Origin: Halobacillus hunanensis
GTDB taxonomy: Bacteria; Bacillota; Bacilli; Bacillales; Halobacillaceae
DNA: 64,000 nt
Direction of reading: 5' to 3'
Assembly (NCBI RefSeq): GCF_900166655.1
Contig: NZ_FVZB01000006.1
Coordinates: forward strand, 930,001-994,000
Shown: positions 1 to 8,367 of the stretch, piece after piece
Numbering within the stretch: position 1 is the first letter of the stretch
Layout of the letters: each line of letters starts with the position of its first letter
Position numbers and translations under genes: made by a program
Notes under the pieces: generated by a model
What the model was told of the DNA's origin: nothing
Databases searched by the model: none
What the model saw: the letters and a program-made list of their open reading frames with translations, nothing else

Positions 1-12
1 TTCGGGATTTCC

Positions 13-984
13 TTATAGTGATTGAGCGGCAGTAATAATGGCTAGTTTGTACACATCGTCTGAATTGCAGCCACGTGATAAGTCATTCACTGGCTGGTTC
101 AATCCTTGCAGAATCGGGCCAACCGCATCAAAGTTTCCTAAGCGCTGGGCGATTTTATAACCGATGTTCCCTGCTTCAAGACTTGGGAAGATAAACGTGT
201 TGGCTTCTCCTTTCAACGGAGAATCCGGCGCCTTTTTCTCTGCTACAGATGGAACAAAAGCAGCATCAAACTGGAATTCCCCATCAACCAGAAGCTCTGA
301 ATTCTGCTCTTTGGCAAGTTTCAAGGCATCCGTTACTTTTTCAGTTTCAGGAGATTTCGCTGATCCTCTTGTTGAGAAGCTTAACATCGCAACTTTAGGG
401 TCGATGTCGAACAGCTTGGCGGTATCAGCACTAGCCAGAGCAATTTCAGCTAAGTCCTGGCTGTCCGGGGAAATATTTATTGCGCAATCAGCGAACACAT
501 ATTTTTCTTCGTCACGAACCATGATAAACACACCGGACGTTTTTTTGATTCCTGGCTTAGTTTTAATGATCTGCAAAGCGGGACGAACAGTATCAGCTGT
601 AGAATGAGCTGCTCCACTAACGAGGCCAGCCGCCTCGTTCATATAAACGAGCATCGTCCCAAAATAGTTCTCATCTTTAAGAATTTCGCGAGCCTGTTCC
701 TCGGTTGCCTTTCCTTTACGACGTTCAACGAAACTCGCCGCCATCTTATCGGAACCTTCATAGCTTGCTGGATCGAGAATGTCTGACGTAGAAATATCAA
801 CACCAATTTCTTTTGCCTTCTGTTCTATTTTTTCTTTTTCTCCAACTAGTACAGGTTTGATTAAACCTTCTGCCCCTAGTTTACCGACTGCTGTTAAAAT
901 GCGTTCATCTAAACCTTCAGGAAACACGACTTTCTTGCCTTTTCCGTCAATTTTGGCTTTCAATGTATCAAAAAGATCACTCAT
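13..984 (-). CDS. pta: Phosphate acetyltransferase
   Basis: Pta interconverts acetyl-CoA and acetyl phosphate in the cytoplasm, the first step of overflow acetate production. The 323-residue product is the usual length for Bacillus Pta. It opens with the family's VVFPEGLDERIL region near residue 20, has GAAHSTADTVRP around residue 124 and the SFSTRGSAKSP phosphate-site motif around residue 202. I start it at the ATG at 984 because GGAGGG lies 6 bases before it; an in-frame start at 1005 would add MKMGGSN and has no better ribosome site. The gene diverges from hemQ, an arrangement resembling the pta/ywfI neighbourhood of Bacillus. Very sure of the family. Confidence 0.95.
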   Translation of the reverse strand: MSDLFDTLKAKIDGKGKKVVFPEGLDERILTAVGKLGAEGLIKPVLVGEKEKIEQKAKEIGVDISTSDILDPASYEGSDKMAASFVERRKGKATEEQAREILKDENYFGTMLVYMNEAAGLVSGAAHSTADTVRPALQIIKTKPGIKKTSGVFIMVRDEEKYVFADCAINISPDSQDLAEIALASADTAKLFDIDPKVAMLSFSTRGSAKSPETEKVTDALKLAKEQNSELLVDGEFQFDAAFVPSVAEKKAPDSPLKGEANTFIFPSLEAGNIGYKIAQRLGNFDAVGPILQGLNQPVNDLSRGCNSDDVYKLAIITAAQSL

Positions 985-1126
985 ATTGGACCCTCCCATT
1001 TTCATTTCTGTACTATATGATAAGACGTTTTGTGTTTAATGAAAAGTAATATGATAGGATTTTTTTCATTAAAACGATTACATCTTCACTGTACCCTACT
1101 TTTTTGTTCACAATACGTTCACAGTG

Positions 1127-1162
1127 CTTGAAATGATGCTTCAAGGGCGATTGTGTTATATT
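1127..1162 (+). promoter_or_regulatory. Candidate hemQ promoter with overlapping inverted repeat
   Basis: An extended -10 box (TG at 1154-1155, then TATATT at 1157-1162) lies about 50 bases before the hemQ start. No good -35 box sits at the right distance. Just upstream is the inverted repeat CTTGAA-7 nt-TTCAAG (1127-1145), which could bind a regulator. Promoter assignment is inference. Confidence 0.35.
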
Positions 1163-1210
1163 GAAATAGGAAGTATTACTTAAACTTTAGATAAAAGGAG
1201 CGATTTTGCC

Positions 1211-1948
1211 ATGCCAGAAACAGTAAAGACAGCGGATGGTTGGTACGCCCTGCACGATTTCCGCTCAATCGATTGGACTTCATGGAAGTATGCCAGCAAT
1301 GAAGAACGCGATCAGGCGATCAGCGAATTCCACCAGTTGATTGGAAAATGGGAAGATACCGAAAAAAACAAGCAAGGAAGTCATGCATTATATACGATAG
1401 TTGGACAAAAGGCAGATCTCCTGATGATGTTTGTACGCCCTACGATGGAAGAGTTAAATGAACTGGAAACAGCTTTTGAAAAATCTAAATTAGCTGAGTT
1501 CACCTATAAAGCCTACTCTTATGTTTCAGTTGTGGAACTTTCCGATTATATGGGCGAAGTGGATGAAGAAGATCCAAATATTAAGGCGCGATTGAATCCG
1601 ATCCTGCCGAAGTGGAATCATATTTGCTTCTATCCGATGGACAAGCGACGTCAAGGTAATGATAATTGGTACGTTCTTGAAAAAGATGACCGCGCCAAAC
1701 TCATGTACGCCCACGGTATGACTGGAAGGCAGTACGCAGGTAAAATTCGTCAAATTATTACCGGTTCAATCGGTTTGGATGACTGGGAATGGGGCGTTAC
1801 ATTGTTTGCTCATGACGTACTGCAGTTTAAGAAGCTCGTTTATGACATGCGCTTTGATGAAGTGACCTCTCGCTACGGCGACTTCGGTTCTTTCTATATT
1901 GGCAATATACTGAAACCAGAATCTGTGGACCGATTCCTTCACGTATAA
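1211..1948 (+). CDS. hemQ: Coproheme decarboxylase HemQ
   Basis: HemQ oxidatively decarboxylates coproheme III to haem b, the last step of the Gram-positive haem pathway. The 245-residue protein is typical for the chlorite-dismutase-like HemQ of Firmicutes. The catalytic tyrosine is Y141 in CFYPMDKRR, matching Y145 of the Geobacillus enzyme, and the proximal haem ligand is H168 in [12 protein letters not shown], four residues earlier than H172 there, a consistent offset. AAAGGAG ends 10 bases before the ATG. It stands alone and is closed by a terminator, next to divergent pta. The older label chlorite dismutase would be wrong, because the catalytic tyrosine marks the coproheme clade. Confidence 0.95.
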   Translation: MPETVKTADGWYALHDFRSIDWTSWKYASNEERDQAISEFHQLIGKWEDTEKNKQGSHALYTIVGQKADLLMMFVRPTMEELNELETAFEKSKLAEFTYKAYSYVSVVELSDYMGEVDEEDPNIKARLNPILPKWNHICFYPMDKRRQGNDNWYVLEKDDRAKLMYAHGMTGRQYAGKIRQIITGSIGLDDWEWGVTLFAHDVLQFKKLVYDMRFDEVTSRYGDFGSFYIGNILKPESVDRFLHV

Positions 1949-1956
1949 ACCTAATG

Positions 1957-1990
1957 AAGACAGCCCCCTATAAAAGGAGGCTGTCTTTCA
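1957..1990 (+). terminator. Terminator after hemQ
   Basis: An 8-bp stem AGACAGCC (1958-1965) / GGCTGTCT (1979-1986) begins nine bases after the hemQ stop and runs into a short T-rich stretch. Confidence 0.7.
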
Positions 1991-2020
1991 TTTTGCACAT
2001 TTACAGTTATTTCTTACATT

Positions 2021-2069
2021 TACTTCCACCTCAGGTCATCCAGAATCTGGATGACCTGAGGTGGAAGTA
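2021..2069. repeat. Perfect 24-bp palindrome with 1-nt centre
   Basis: Every base from 2021 to 2044 pairs with 2046-2069 around the single base at 2045 (left arm begins TACTTCCACCTCAGG). It lies between the hemQ terminator and the convergent permease gene. It could be a bidirectional terminator, but neither side has a proper T-run. The arms contain GGTCATC and GATGACC, the half-sites of the lactate-region operators, but spaced too widely to be the same site. Confidence 0.75.
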
Positions 2070-2102
2070 TTTGGGGTGTTTTATAATTTACTTAGCTACA
2101 CA

Positions 2103-2822
2103 CTACACTGCTCTTTTTTGGATGTTGAGGCTTCCGATGGTGTAAAAGGTGATAAAGGCTGCGCCGATGGCAACAAGCAGTGACTGCATTGGAACAGAAA
2201 ACACTTCTCCTTGTGGCATCATCATCACAAACGGCTGCACCCATGGATAAACTGGTCTGAACGTTTCCGAATTCGCAACTAAAATATTCGGTAATGTTAA
2301 GATCACATTTAATGTAAACGGCGCTGCAAAACTTGACCAAATCATCGCCAGCCATAACGTGAGTGCAATTAACGGCAATGTAGCAACCAACCCACCTGCC
2401 GTGCATTTCAAGACAAATTCAGCAGGTACAGTCCCTTCAAGCCCTTTCCCATACCCTACTAACAGATAGATGGCAAAAAACATCAGCTGATTGATAGCAG
2501 TCAAACCAAATACAATCAAAAACTTTGCTAAATAAACCTGCTGCCTGCCAACCGGCATACTAAACAATCGCCGCCAGCCTCCATGCTGATGTTCATACCG
2601 GCAAATGAACCCAGAAAACACACTGATCATCAGCGGAAGGAGCAGCAATGAATGAGCAGGGGACATGACAATAAAAAAATGTTTCCATTCATTAGATATT
2701 TCAGGTGGAAGAGAAGCGGTTAAACCTACAATGCCAGCTAAAATAGGACTGATGAATAGCAGAAGCCATACTTTGGTTTTACGTATTTTCAAAAACTCTG
2801 AAGCTACTAATGAACGTACCAT
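2103..2822 (-). CDS. ABC-2 type permease, lantibiotic/bacitracin exporter class (second permease)
   Basis: This 239-residue integral membrane protein starts with a cytoplasmic stretch (SLVASEFLKIRKTKVW) followed by about six hydrophobic helices, the form of ABC-2 permeases of the BcrB/MutE/EpiE kind. Its start overlaps the stop of the preceding permease by one base (TGATG), indicating translational coupling. With the other permease and the ATPase it should form a transporter for a small hydrophobic or peptide substrate. The neighbouring two-component system and DUF1648 protein suggest peptide-antibiotic resistance, which is inference. No signature identifies the substrate. Confidence 0.8.
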   Translation of the reverse strand: MVRSLVASEFLKIRKTKVWLLLFISPILAGIVGLTASLPPEISNEWKHFFIVMSPAHSLLLLPLMISVFSGFICRYEHQHGGWRRLFSMPVGRQQVYLAKFLIVFGLTAINQLMFFAIYLLVGYGKGLEGTVPAEFVLKCTAGGLVATLPLIALTLWLAMIWSSFAAPFTLNVILTLPNILVANSETFRPVYPWVQPFVMMMPQGEVFSVPMQSLLVAIGAAFITFYTIGSLNIQKRAV

Positions 2823-3526
2823 CAGGCAATATCCCTCCTTTTGAAATCAAACACACCAACTGTAATAATAAGGAGGCCGACCAATAGCCCTAGTCCTACA
2901 AATGGCAGGGGATCTTTTCCCGGAAACATCAGCGGCCATTTCCAAATCAACCAGTCCGGAGCTTTATAGGCATACGTCGAAAAAACGGCACCAAATATCC
3001 CTATAGCCAGCGGGCCTGCTTGATTTTTTGCCACGATCGACATCCATAGCTGAAGAGCTAAAACAGGCATTCCAGCAAAGAAAGGGTAAAAACTATTTTC
3101 CAGGATAGCGATCATTGAAAAGTCCCAGCCAAATCCTAATCCGATGCCAAGGGCAATCGTTCCAATAAATAATAGAATGGAAGATATCCCGATCATGAAG
3201 GCCGTCACGATAAATTTAGAAATTAACACATCTTTTCTTTTTACAGGTAAAGCAAGTAACTGCTTCCAGGAAGTCTGTTTATGTTCAATCGAAGCAATTT
3301 GTGACGCTAAAATAGTCATCCCCAATAACAGAGCGGGACAAACGAACATATTGACAAACTGAATCAAACTGCCCCACCGATCAGGATACCGCTGCATGAT
3401 CCATTCATATCGGACACCGTAATTGACCATTTGAAGGGCAATCACCCCAAACGGTCCGAGGAACACGAGCAGCCAGAACCACTTGCGTCTCACTTTTAAT
3501 AAATCAGCTTGCAGAATAGGAAGCAT
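2822..3526 (-). CDS. ABC-2 type permease, lantibiotic/bacitracin exporter class (first permease)
   Basis: The 234-residue product has a short N-terminal cytoplasmic segment (LQADLLKVRRKWFW) and about six membrane helices. It resembles its downstream partner in size and layout, as in exporters with two related permeases. I prefer the ATG at 3526, with a GGGGG purine run eight bases upstream, over the ATG at 3541. Either way the start lies inside the 3' end of the ATPase gene, so all three ABC genes are overlapped and coupled. Confidence 0.8.
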   Translation of the reverse strand: MLPILQADLLKVRRKWFWLLVFLGPFGVIALQMVNYGVRYEWIMQRYPDRWGSLIQFVNMFVCPALLLGMTILASQIASIEHKQTSWKQLLALPVKRKDVLISKFIVTAFMIGISSILLFIGTIALGIGLGFGWDFSMIAILENSFYPFFAGMPVLALQLWMSIVAKNQAGPLAIGIFGAVFSTYAYKAPDWLIWKWPLMFPGKDPLPFVGLGLLVGLLIITVGVFDFKRRDIA

Positions 3527-4439
3527 TTGCCTCGCCCCCATCGTTCGTCAAATCCAGGAAAATATCTTCCAGGGACTGACGCTGTTCCTCGATTCGATAT
3601 ACAGGAATTCGCTGATGGACTAATGTGGCTGTAAGACCAGAAATGTACTCGTCACTGCCTTCTTCCACATAAATATATTCTTCATCATGTTCGACCACAT
3701 ATCCTGAAGACAGAAGTGTAGATTTAGCTGCACTGCCGTTACCTACTCTCATACGAATCTGCGGCCGAGCCCGGCTCCTCAATTTCTCAATCGAGTCTTC
3801 ATAAATCATCGTCCCCTTCGAAATAATACCAACCTTTGAAGCCATTTGATCAATTTCACTTAACAAGTGACTGGAGATCATAACCGTGATCCCATATTCC
3901 TCCGGCATTGACTTAATTAACTCTCTAATCTCATGAATACCTGATGGATCAAGTCCATTTGTCGGCTCATCTAAAATAAGCAGCTCTGGCTCACCAAGTA
4001 ATGCAGAGGCAATACCTAACCGCTGTTTCATACCAAGGGAGTATTCTTTCACAGCTCTGTCACTATCCTTTGTTAATCGAACAATTGATAATACGTGATC
4101 AATTCGTGACTTCGGTACCTGCAATAGTTTTCGCAAAGCTTCTAAGTTCTCTCGCCCCGTTAAATGTTCATAATAAGAAGGTGACTCTACAAGGGACCCG
4201 ACCCTTTTGAGAATCTCAATCCTATGACTCTTTAAATCTTTATTAAACATCTTAATACTGCCGCCACTTGGTTTCATTAAGCCTAACAACATTCTAATCG
4301 TCGTCGTCTTTCCTGCCCCATTCGGTCCGAGGAATCCATAGATTTCCCCTTTTTCTACCGTAATGTCTACTCGATCAACTGCGTTTGTTTTTCTAAATGT
4401 TTTCAGCAGTCCTTTTGTTGCAATGATTGTTTCACTCAT
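3504..4439 (-). CDS. ABC transporter ATP-binding protein, BcrA/lantibiotic-exporter type
   Basis: This is the ATPase of the exporter encoded downstream. In the 311-residue protein the Walker A box is GPNGAGKT (residues 38-45), the signature is YSLGMKQR, and Walker B is LLILDEPTNGLDPSG, followed by the switch histidine in SSHLLSEI. A C-terminal extension of about 90 residues is usual for this exporter class. The start at 4439 follows GAGGTGA at normal spacing; the longer reading to 4463 lacks a ribosome site. It diverges from the DUF1648 gene across an intergenic region holding candidate response-regulator repeats. Confidence 0.92.
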   Translation of the reverse strand: MSETIIATKGLLKTFRKTNAVDRVDITVEKGEIYGFLGPNGAGKTTTIRMLLGLMKPSGGSIKMFNKDLKSHRIEILKRVGSLVESPSYYEHLTGRENLEALRKLLQVPKSRIDHVLSIVRLTKDSDRAVKEYSLGMKQRLGIASALLGEPELLILDEPTNGLDPSGIHEIRELIKSMPEEYGITVMISSHLLSEIDQMASKVGIISKGTMIYEDSIEKLRSRARPQIRMRVGNGSAAKSTLLSSGYVVEHDEEYIYVEEGSDEYISGLTATLVHQRIPVYRIEEQRQSLEDIFLDLTNDGGEANASYSAS

Positions 4440-4473
4440 CTTCATCACCTCTATATCAAGCATAGACGGTCAG

Positions 4474-4518
4474 GTTTAAATTCAGGGAAGGCTTTCGTTT
4501 AAGTTTTGTTTAAATTCA
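4474..4518. promoter_or_regulatory. Candidate OmpR-type response-regulator direct repeats
   Basis: GTTTAAATTCA occurs at 4474-4484 and 4508-4518, and a looser copy GTTTAAGTTTT at 4497-4507. The last two are tandem with an 11-base period, one helical turn, as expected for a winged-helix response regulator dimer. They lie between the divergent ABC ATPase and DUF1648 genes and next to an operon coding such a regulator. Function is inference. Confidence 0.45.
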
Positions 4519-4568
4519 TGAAACCTTTTGGAGTTGCATCCGTAAGTTATAACGAAGGAGATGATTCC

Positions 4569-5066
4569 ATGAAAAATCAGCCCCACATCGATTTGCCTAC
4601 CTCTACTTTTGAGAAATTATCCACTTCTATTTCCTTTCTTGTGATGGTCACCACATTTATTTACTTGGTAGTCATCTGGAATAACATTCCCGATACCATT
4701 CCTGTCCATTTTGATTTGAGCGGAGAACCTGACCGTTTTGGCGGCAAGTGGTCCATTGTTGCCCTTCCAATTATTTCTGTCTTCATTTGGGTAACCTTTA
4801 CGATGCTTGAAAAATATCCACACGCGTATAATTACATCGTCACCATCCATGAACACAATGCGGAAGCACAATATAGAAATGCTGTGCTTATGCTTAGTGT
4901 GCTAAAACTAGTCATTTGCCTTCTATTCTCATATTTAACTTGGGTCAGTATTCAAGTTGGGATGGGGCACCTAAATGGCTTGGAGGGGTGGGGAATGTTG
5001 ATCACTCTTGGCGGAACGTTAGGAGTAGTCCTGATATTTCTTGTTCGCTCAATACGACTAAAATAG
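4569..5066 (+). CDS. SdpI-like DUF1648 membrane protein
   Basis: This 165-residue protein has four likely membrane helices (about residues 19-39, 61-80, 107-128 and 141-160). The DUF1648 signature IPVHFDLSGEPDRFGGK is at residues 44-60. DUF1648 is the N-terminal domain of SdpI, the Bacillus immunity protein against the SdpC toxin; this copy has that domain but is shorter than full SdpI. The start at 4569 follows AAGGAG by nine bases; earlier in-frame ATGs have no ribosome site. Divergent from the ABC exporter and convergent with the sensor kinase, it may be an immunity or resistance accessory. Direct function unknown. Confidence 0.8.
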   Translation: MKNQPHIDLPTSTFEKLSTSISFLVMVTTFIYLVVIWNNIPDTIPVHFDLSGEPDRFGGKWSIVALPIISVFIWVTFTMLEKYPHAYNYIVTIHEHNAEAQYRNAVLMLSVLKLVICLLFSYLTWVSIQVGMGHLNGLEGWGMLITLGGTLGVVLIFLVRSIRLK

Positions 5067-5096
5067 GACGCCCGCTGCTAAACCTGGGCGTCCTTT
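5066..5096. terminator. Bidirectional terminator between DUF1648 gene and kinase gene
   Basis: GGACGCCC (5066-5073) pairs with GGGCGTCC (5086-5093), followed by TTTG on the plus strand. The kinase stop codon lies in the loop, so the hairpin can serve both convergent genes. Confidence 0.65.
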
Positions 5097-6433
5097 GTTA
5101 TAATATCTATTCTAGTTCCCTCATGAGTGGAGCTAATTCTTAAACGCATCCCCATTTCTCTTACCATTAAATCGACGATTGATAACCCTATGCCCGCCCC
5201 TTTCTGTGTCGACTGACCTTTCATACCAGGGCCGTGATCCTGAAGGGTGATCATGTGTTCTGAGACAAAAATACCTGCGTAACCTCCTAGTGAAGCATAA
5301 CGAACAAGATTTTGTAATAGGTTATCCCATACGCGCTCCATCCACTTAGGGTCCACCTCCCAGTAAACGGGCATCTCTGCTGTTTGCAGGTCCACGTCTA
5401 TCTGTTTTCCCTCTAAAACCGGATACCAATGGGCTGCGGTCTCCCGCATAAACCGATTCATTTCAAGTTGCTCAGGATGATAAGGGTACTTTTTCCCGGA
5501 CAAAAGTGTAAATGATAGTAAATTATCGATTAGGTTGCTGACATAGTCGATTTTATTATGGACTGATTGTAATTTTTCTTTTCCATGTTCGCTCGACACT
5601 TCCGGACTGATTCCATTCATGGAAGCTCTGATTGTTGTCAACGGTGTACGCAAATCATGGGATAAATTCGCGATCAGTTCCCGTCGAATCTTCTCTTCCT
5701 GCTGTTCACGCTGACGGCTCTCCTCAAGTTCGTGTACCATCCGGTTAAAGCTTGCCTCCAATTGACCGATTTCGTCGTCATAAGACTTCTTAACAGGAAG
5801 AGGAATACCTGTTTCCTTCCTAAGTTCCATCGCCTCCTGCAACCGCATCAGCCGCTTATGGAATTTCTTAAAAAACACCCACGATAGAAAGATAAAGACA
5901 ATCATAATACATCCAAATGCCACAAAAAAGATGTAATCGTAACGCTCACTCAAATTCGTAATCGGAGGATCAATAAATTTACGGTCCAGCTGGACAACCA
6001 TAAATCCCTGGTCCTCTGTCTCCCCTATAAAAGCAACGACTGTGAATGGATTATTATCATAGTTGCTTTTCATAAACTGTATCGTATAGGCTGAGGACCA
6101 CTGTTTAGGCAATGAGCCATCGTAATTCACGGTCTCTGAAGTTTCCCCCTGTGCATTCACCCAAAACATAGCAGCAGCTGGGAACTCAGAATGGAGTTTA
6201 TGAAGCCTGGAACTAATTTGCTCCCTTGTTGCTCCATTCAACGCATCCGCCTCTTGGTGCCATCTTTGTTCAAATGTATCAAAGTCTCCATAGGGCTCGT
6301 TTGGATTTTCGATTGCAATCCCAGGCAAATAAACAATCATAGATATAAGGGGAACTGAGATCGGAATCATTAAAACAGCAAACAAGATAAGCAGTAAATA
6401 TTTTGCTTGCAGTGATTTAATCCATTTCTTCAT
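5078..6433 (-). CDS. Sensor histidine kinase, HisKA/HATPase type
   Basis: The 451-residue kinase has a membrane helix at about 12-34, an extracellular domain to about residue 165, a second helix at 166-188, a HAMP-like linker, and the phospho-acceptor H259 in LSHDLRTPLTT. The ATPase domain shows the N box (LLQNLVRYA), DHGPGM and GAGIGLS. Its start overlaps the regulator stop by four bases (ATGA), so the pair is co-translated. The large extracellular domain is unlike the very short sensor loop of BceS kinases, so the signal may be sensed directly. Location beside an ABC exporter suggests it controls that transporter. Confidence 0.9.
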   Translation of the reverse strand: MKKWIKSLQAKYLLLILFAVLMIPISVPLISMIVYLPGIAIENPNEPYGDFDTFEQRWHQEADALNGATREQISSRLHKLHSEFPAAAMFWVNAQGETSETVNYDGSLPKQWSSAYTIQFMKSNYDNNPFTVVAFIGETEDQGFMVVQLDRKFIDPPITNLSERYDYIFFVAFGCIMIVFIFLSWVFFKKFHKRLMRLQEAMELRKETGIPLPVKKSYDDEIGQLEASFNRMVHELEESRQREQQEEKIRRELIANLSHDLRTPLTTIRASMNGISPEVSSEHGKEKLQSVHNKIDYVSNLIDNLLSFTLLSGKKYPYHPEQLEMNRFMRETAAHWYPVLEGKQIDVDLQTAEMPVYWEVDPKWMERVWDNLLQNLVRYASLGGYAGIFVSEHMITLQDHGPGMKGQSTQKGAGIGLSIVDLMVREMGMRLRISSTHEGTRIDIITKDAQV

Positions 6434-7098
6434 CCCTTCACCCTATAGCCGATCCCGCGAATCGTCTCGATAATACGAGGATTAGAAGGATCTTTCTCCA
6501 ATTTTTCTCTTAAATGTCTAATATGAACCATTAAAGTTTTATCTCCTTCTCGGAAAGGTTCCTGCCAAACCCCTTCATAAAGCTGTTCCTTCGTCAAAAT
6601 CTGATTCAAATGTTTCAGGAAAAACCTGAATATGTAGAATTGCTTTCCTGACAAAATAACCTCTTCTTTCGTTTCTCTATTATGAATGATTTGGCTCTCC
6701 TGATGAATATCTAAGTGAGCAATTTTAAGCGTTTGATTTCGTGATCGTTCATACTTTCTGAGCTGCACTTCGATTCTCTTCAACAGCTCCTCTGGATGAA
6801 AAGGCTTTGTCAAATAATCATCCGCAAATTCCAATCCTTCTAATTTATCATCAATCGAAGTCCGGGCCGATAACATAATAATTGGAATCGATGCATCCAA
6901 TCGCTTCAATCGGCGGCCAATTGAGAAACCATCAAGACCCGGAAGCATCACGTCTAATATGATGAGGTCATACAAACTTAAGTCTGCTGGCAGGTTGATG
7001 CCTGAAGTCAACCAGTTCGTCTCATAGTTATGATCAATGAGCTTGTGTGTAACCCATTCTCCAATCTCCAAGTCATCCTCTAAATATAAAATGTTCAC
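6430..7098 (-). CDS. OmpR/PhoB-family response regulator
   Basis: The 222-residue protein has a receiver domain with the acidic pocket (EDD, residues 7-9), phosphorylation site D49 in LIILDVMLPG and K98 in YLTKPF. A winged-helix DNA-binding domain of about 95 residues follows, ending IIETIRGIGYRVKG. It starts with GTG at 7098, preceded by GGAGGGGG. It is the first gene of the two-gene operon with the kinase. The tandem GTTTAA repeats at 4474-4518 are a likely target by position and geometry; this has not been shown. Confidence 0.93.
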   Translation of the reverse strand: MNILYLEDDLEIGEWVTHKLIDHNYETNWLTSGINLPADLSLYDLIILDVMLPGLDGFSIGRRLKRLDASIPIIMLSARTSIDDKLEGLEFADDYLTKPFHPEELLKRIEVQLRKYERSRNQTLKIAHLDIHQESQIIHNRETKEEVILSGKQFYIFRFFLKHLNQILTKEQLYEGVWQEPFREGDKTLMVHIRHLREKLEKDPSNPRIIETIRGIGYRVKG

Positions 7099-7168
7099 GG
7101 TGCCCCCTCCTTTTTACTGTATCTTACAGTTATCATACAACATCTAAACCAATTTTCTAATCTTTTAA

Positions 7169-7198
7169 TCATATCTAATGGGTGATGGCTCATATAGT
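7169..7198 (+). promoter_or_regulatory. Sigma-E-like promoter for cwlJ-gerQ
   Basis: TCATATCT (7169-7176) and CATATAGT (7191-7198) are separated by 14 bases and agree with the sigma-E consensus (-35 ATA core, -10 CATAnnnT). The cwlJ start is 47 bases downstream. Mother-cell expression fits the known location of CwlJ and GerQ in the spore coat. Confidence 0.5.
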
Positions 7199-7244
7199 GG
7201 TTAAGAGTCAGCTTTCGAAGGACATGTAAAAGTGAGGTGACAGT

Positions 7245-7667
7245 GTGGCTGTCATTCCTAAAACTACAAAAGGTGTAAAGCTGCTTGCTAGATTAATGAG
7301 AGCTGAAGCAGAAGGCGACGGCAGACTCGGGATGTTAATGGTGGGAAATACCGGTGTTAACCGTGTAAGAGTAAACTGTCTGGACTTTACTGGAATTGAT
7401 TCTATTCGAGACATGGTTTTTCAGAGCCCAGGGGGATTTGAGGCTACACAAAAGGGATACTTCTACCAACGGGCACGTGAAAAGGACATTAATCTTGCAC
7501 GCAAAGTGATCAAAGGAAACAGATACCATCCCGCTTCCAATTCTCTCTGGTTTTTTAGACCACCAGGGGATTGCCCAGCCCAGTGGTACGGACAGCAGAA
7601 TTCAGGTAGGTATAAGTCCCATTGCTTCTATAATCCTCTTAGTTCCGAATGTCCAAAAGCTTATTAA
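7245..7667 (+). CDS. cwlJ: Spore cortex-lytic enzyme CwlJ
   Basis: CwlJ is a coat-located hydrolase that degrades spore cortex peptidoglycan during germination, triggered by calcium-dipicolinate. The 140-residue protein is a stand-alone hydrolase_2 domain. The catalytic glutamate is E21 in RLMRAEAEGDG, and the family blocks QSPGGFEATQKGYFYQRA and FRPPGDCPAQWY are intact. The start is GTG at 7245 with GAGGTGA five bases before it. gerQ follows after 19 bases, the usual cwlJ-gerQ operon; GerQ is needed for CwlJ to localise in the coat. A sigma-E-like promoter lies upstream. Confidence 0.96.
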   Translation: MAVIPKTTKGVKLLARLMRAEAEGDGRLGMLMVGNTGVNRVRVNCLDFTGIDSIRDMVFQSPGGFEATQKGYFYQRAREKDINLARKVIKGNRYHPASNSLWFFRPPGDCPAQWYGQQNSGRYKSHCFYNPLSSECPKAY

Positions 7668-7686
7668 TAGGTAAGGAGTGATGATC

Positions 7687-8331
7687 ATGGATAAACATCA
7701 ACAAGGACCACAAGATGAACAAGGAGGTGGCAAGAAACAGAATCCGGCCCCTTATTATCCTTCAGTAAACTACTACCCAGGTATGCCTTATAGACAAGGT
7801 GGCGGCTCGCAAACAGGGGCCCAAGGCGGGGGTATGCCAGGTATGCAGGGCATGCAGAACAATGGTATGCCAGGCGGTGGTATGCCGGGAATGCAAGGTG
7901 GAGGTATGCCAGGAATGCAAGGCGGTATGCCGGGAATGCAAGGCGGTATACCAGGAATGCAAGGCGGCGGTATGCAAGGTGGAGGTATGCAGCCGGGATC
8001 CCAACAAGGAGGCCTTCAAGTTCCCTCAATGCCTCAGACGCAACAGACAGGCGGCGGTGCCTACAACCCGCCAAGCATGCTCCCGATGCAGGAGTCGTAC
8101 ATTGAAAACATCTTACGATTAAACGAAGGAAAAAGAGCCACGGTTTACATGACTTTTGAGAGCAATGAACAGTGGAATGCACAAATATTTAGAGGAATTA
8201 TAGAAGCTGCTGGACGCGATCACATTATTTTAAGTGATCCGGAAACGGGCAAACGTTATTTATTGTTAATGATCTATTTAGATTACATCACATTCCCTGA
8301 AGAAATAAACTATAGCTATCCGATAGAGTAA
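7687..8331 (+). CDS. gerQ: Spore coat protein GerQ
   Basis: GerQ is an inner-coat protein required for CwlJ localisation and is cross-linked by transglutaminase in Bacillus subtilis. The 214-residue product has an N-terminal half rich in Gly, Met and Gln with repeats of the form GGGMPGMQ (roughly residues 40-115). The conserved C-terminal domain (QESYIENILRLNEGKRATVY onward) ends SYPIE. The start is the ATG at 7687, preceded by AAGGAG at spacing eight; the GTG at 7678 and ATG at 7681 overlap that site. The repeat block is longer than in B. subtilis and may vary in number between strains. Confidence 0.95.
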   Translation: MDKHQQGPQDEQGGGKKQNPAPYYPSVNYYPGMPYRQGGGSQTGAQGGGMPGMQGMQNNGMPGGGMPGMQGGGMPGMQGGMPGMQGGIPGMQGGGMQGGGMQPGSQQGGLQVPSMPQTQQTGGGAYNPPSMLPMQESYIENILRLNEGKRATVYMTFESNEQWNAQIFRGIIEAAGRDHIILSDPETGKRYLLLMIYLDYITFPEEINYSYPIE

Positions 8332-8367
8332 ATGAGCTAATTCTCACCACATTAATAACATGTAGAG

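Noticed and set aside
13-1005. Longer start for pta at 1005
   Set aside because: The ATG at 984 has a GGAGGG site at proper spacing and gives the family length.
7840-7990. Short direct repeats that at first look like a CRISPR or VNTR array
   Set aside because: They are in-frame codon repeats of GMPGMQGG within gerQ; no spacers of constant length.
7685-8182. Long minus-strand ORF opposite gerQ (165 aa), and two further frames there
   Set aside because: It mirrors the GGGMPGMQ repeats of gerQ, has no ribosome site and an unnatural composition (repeated AYLHLAF-type units).
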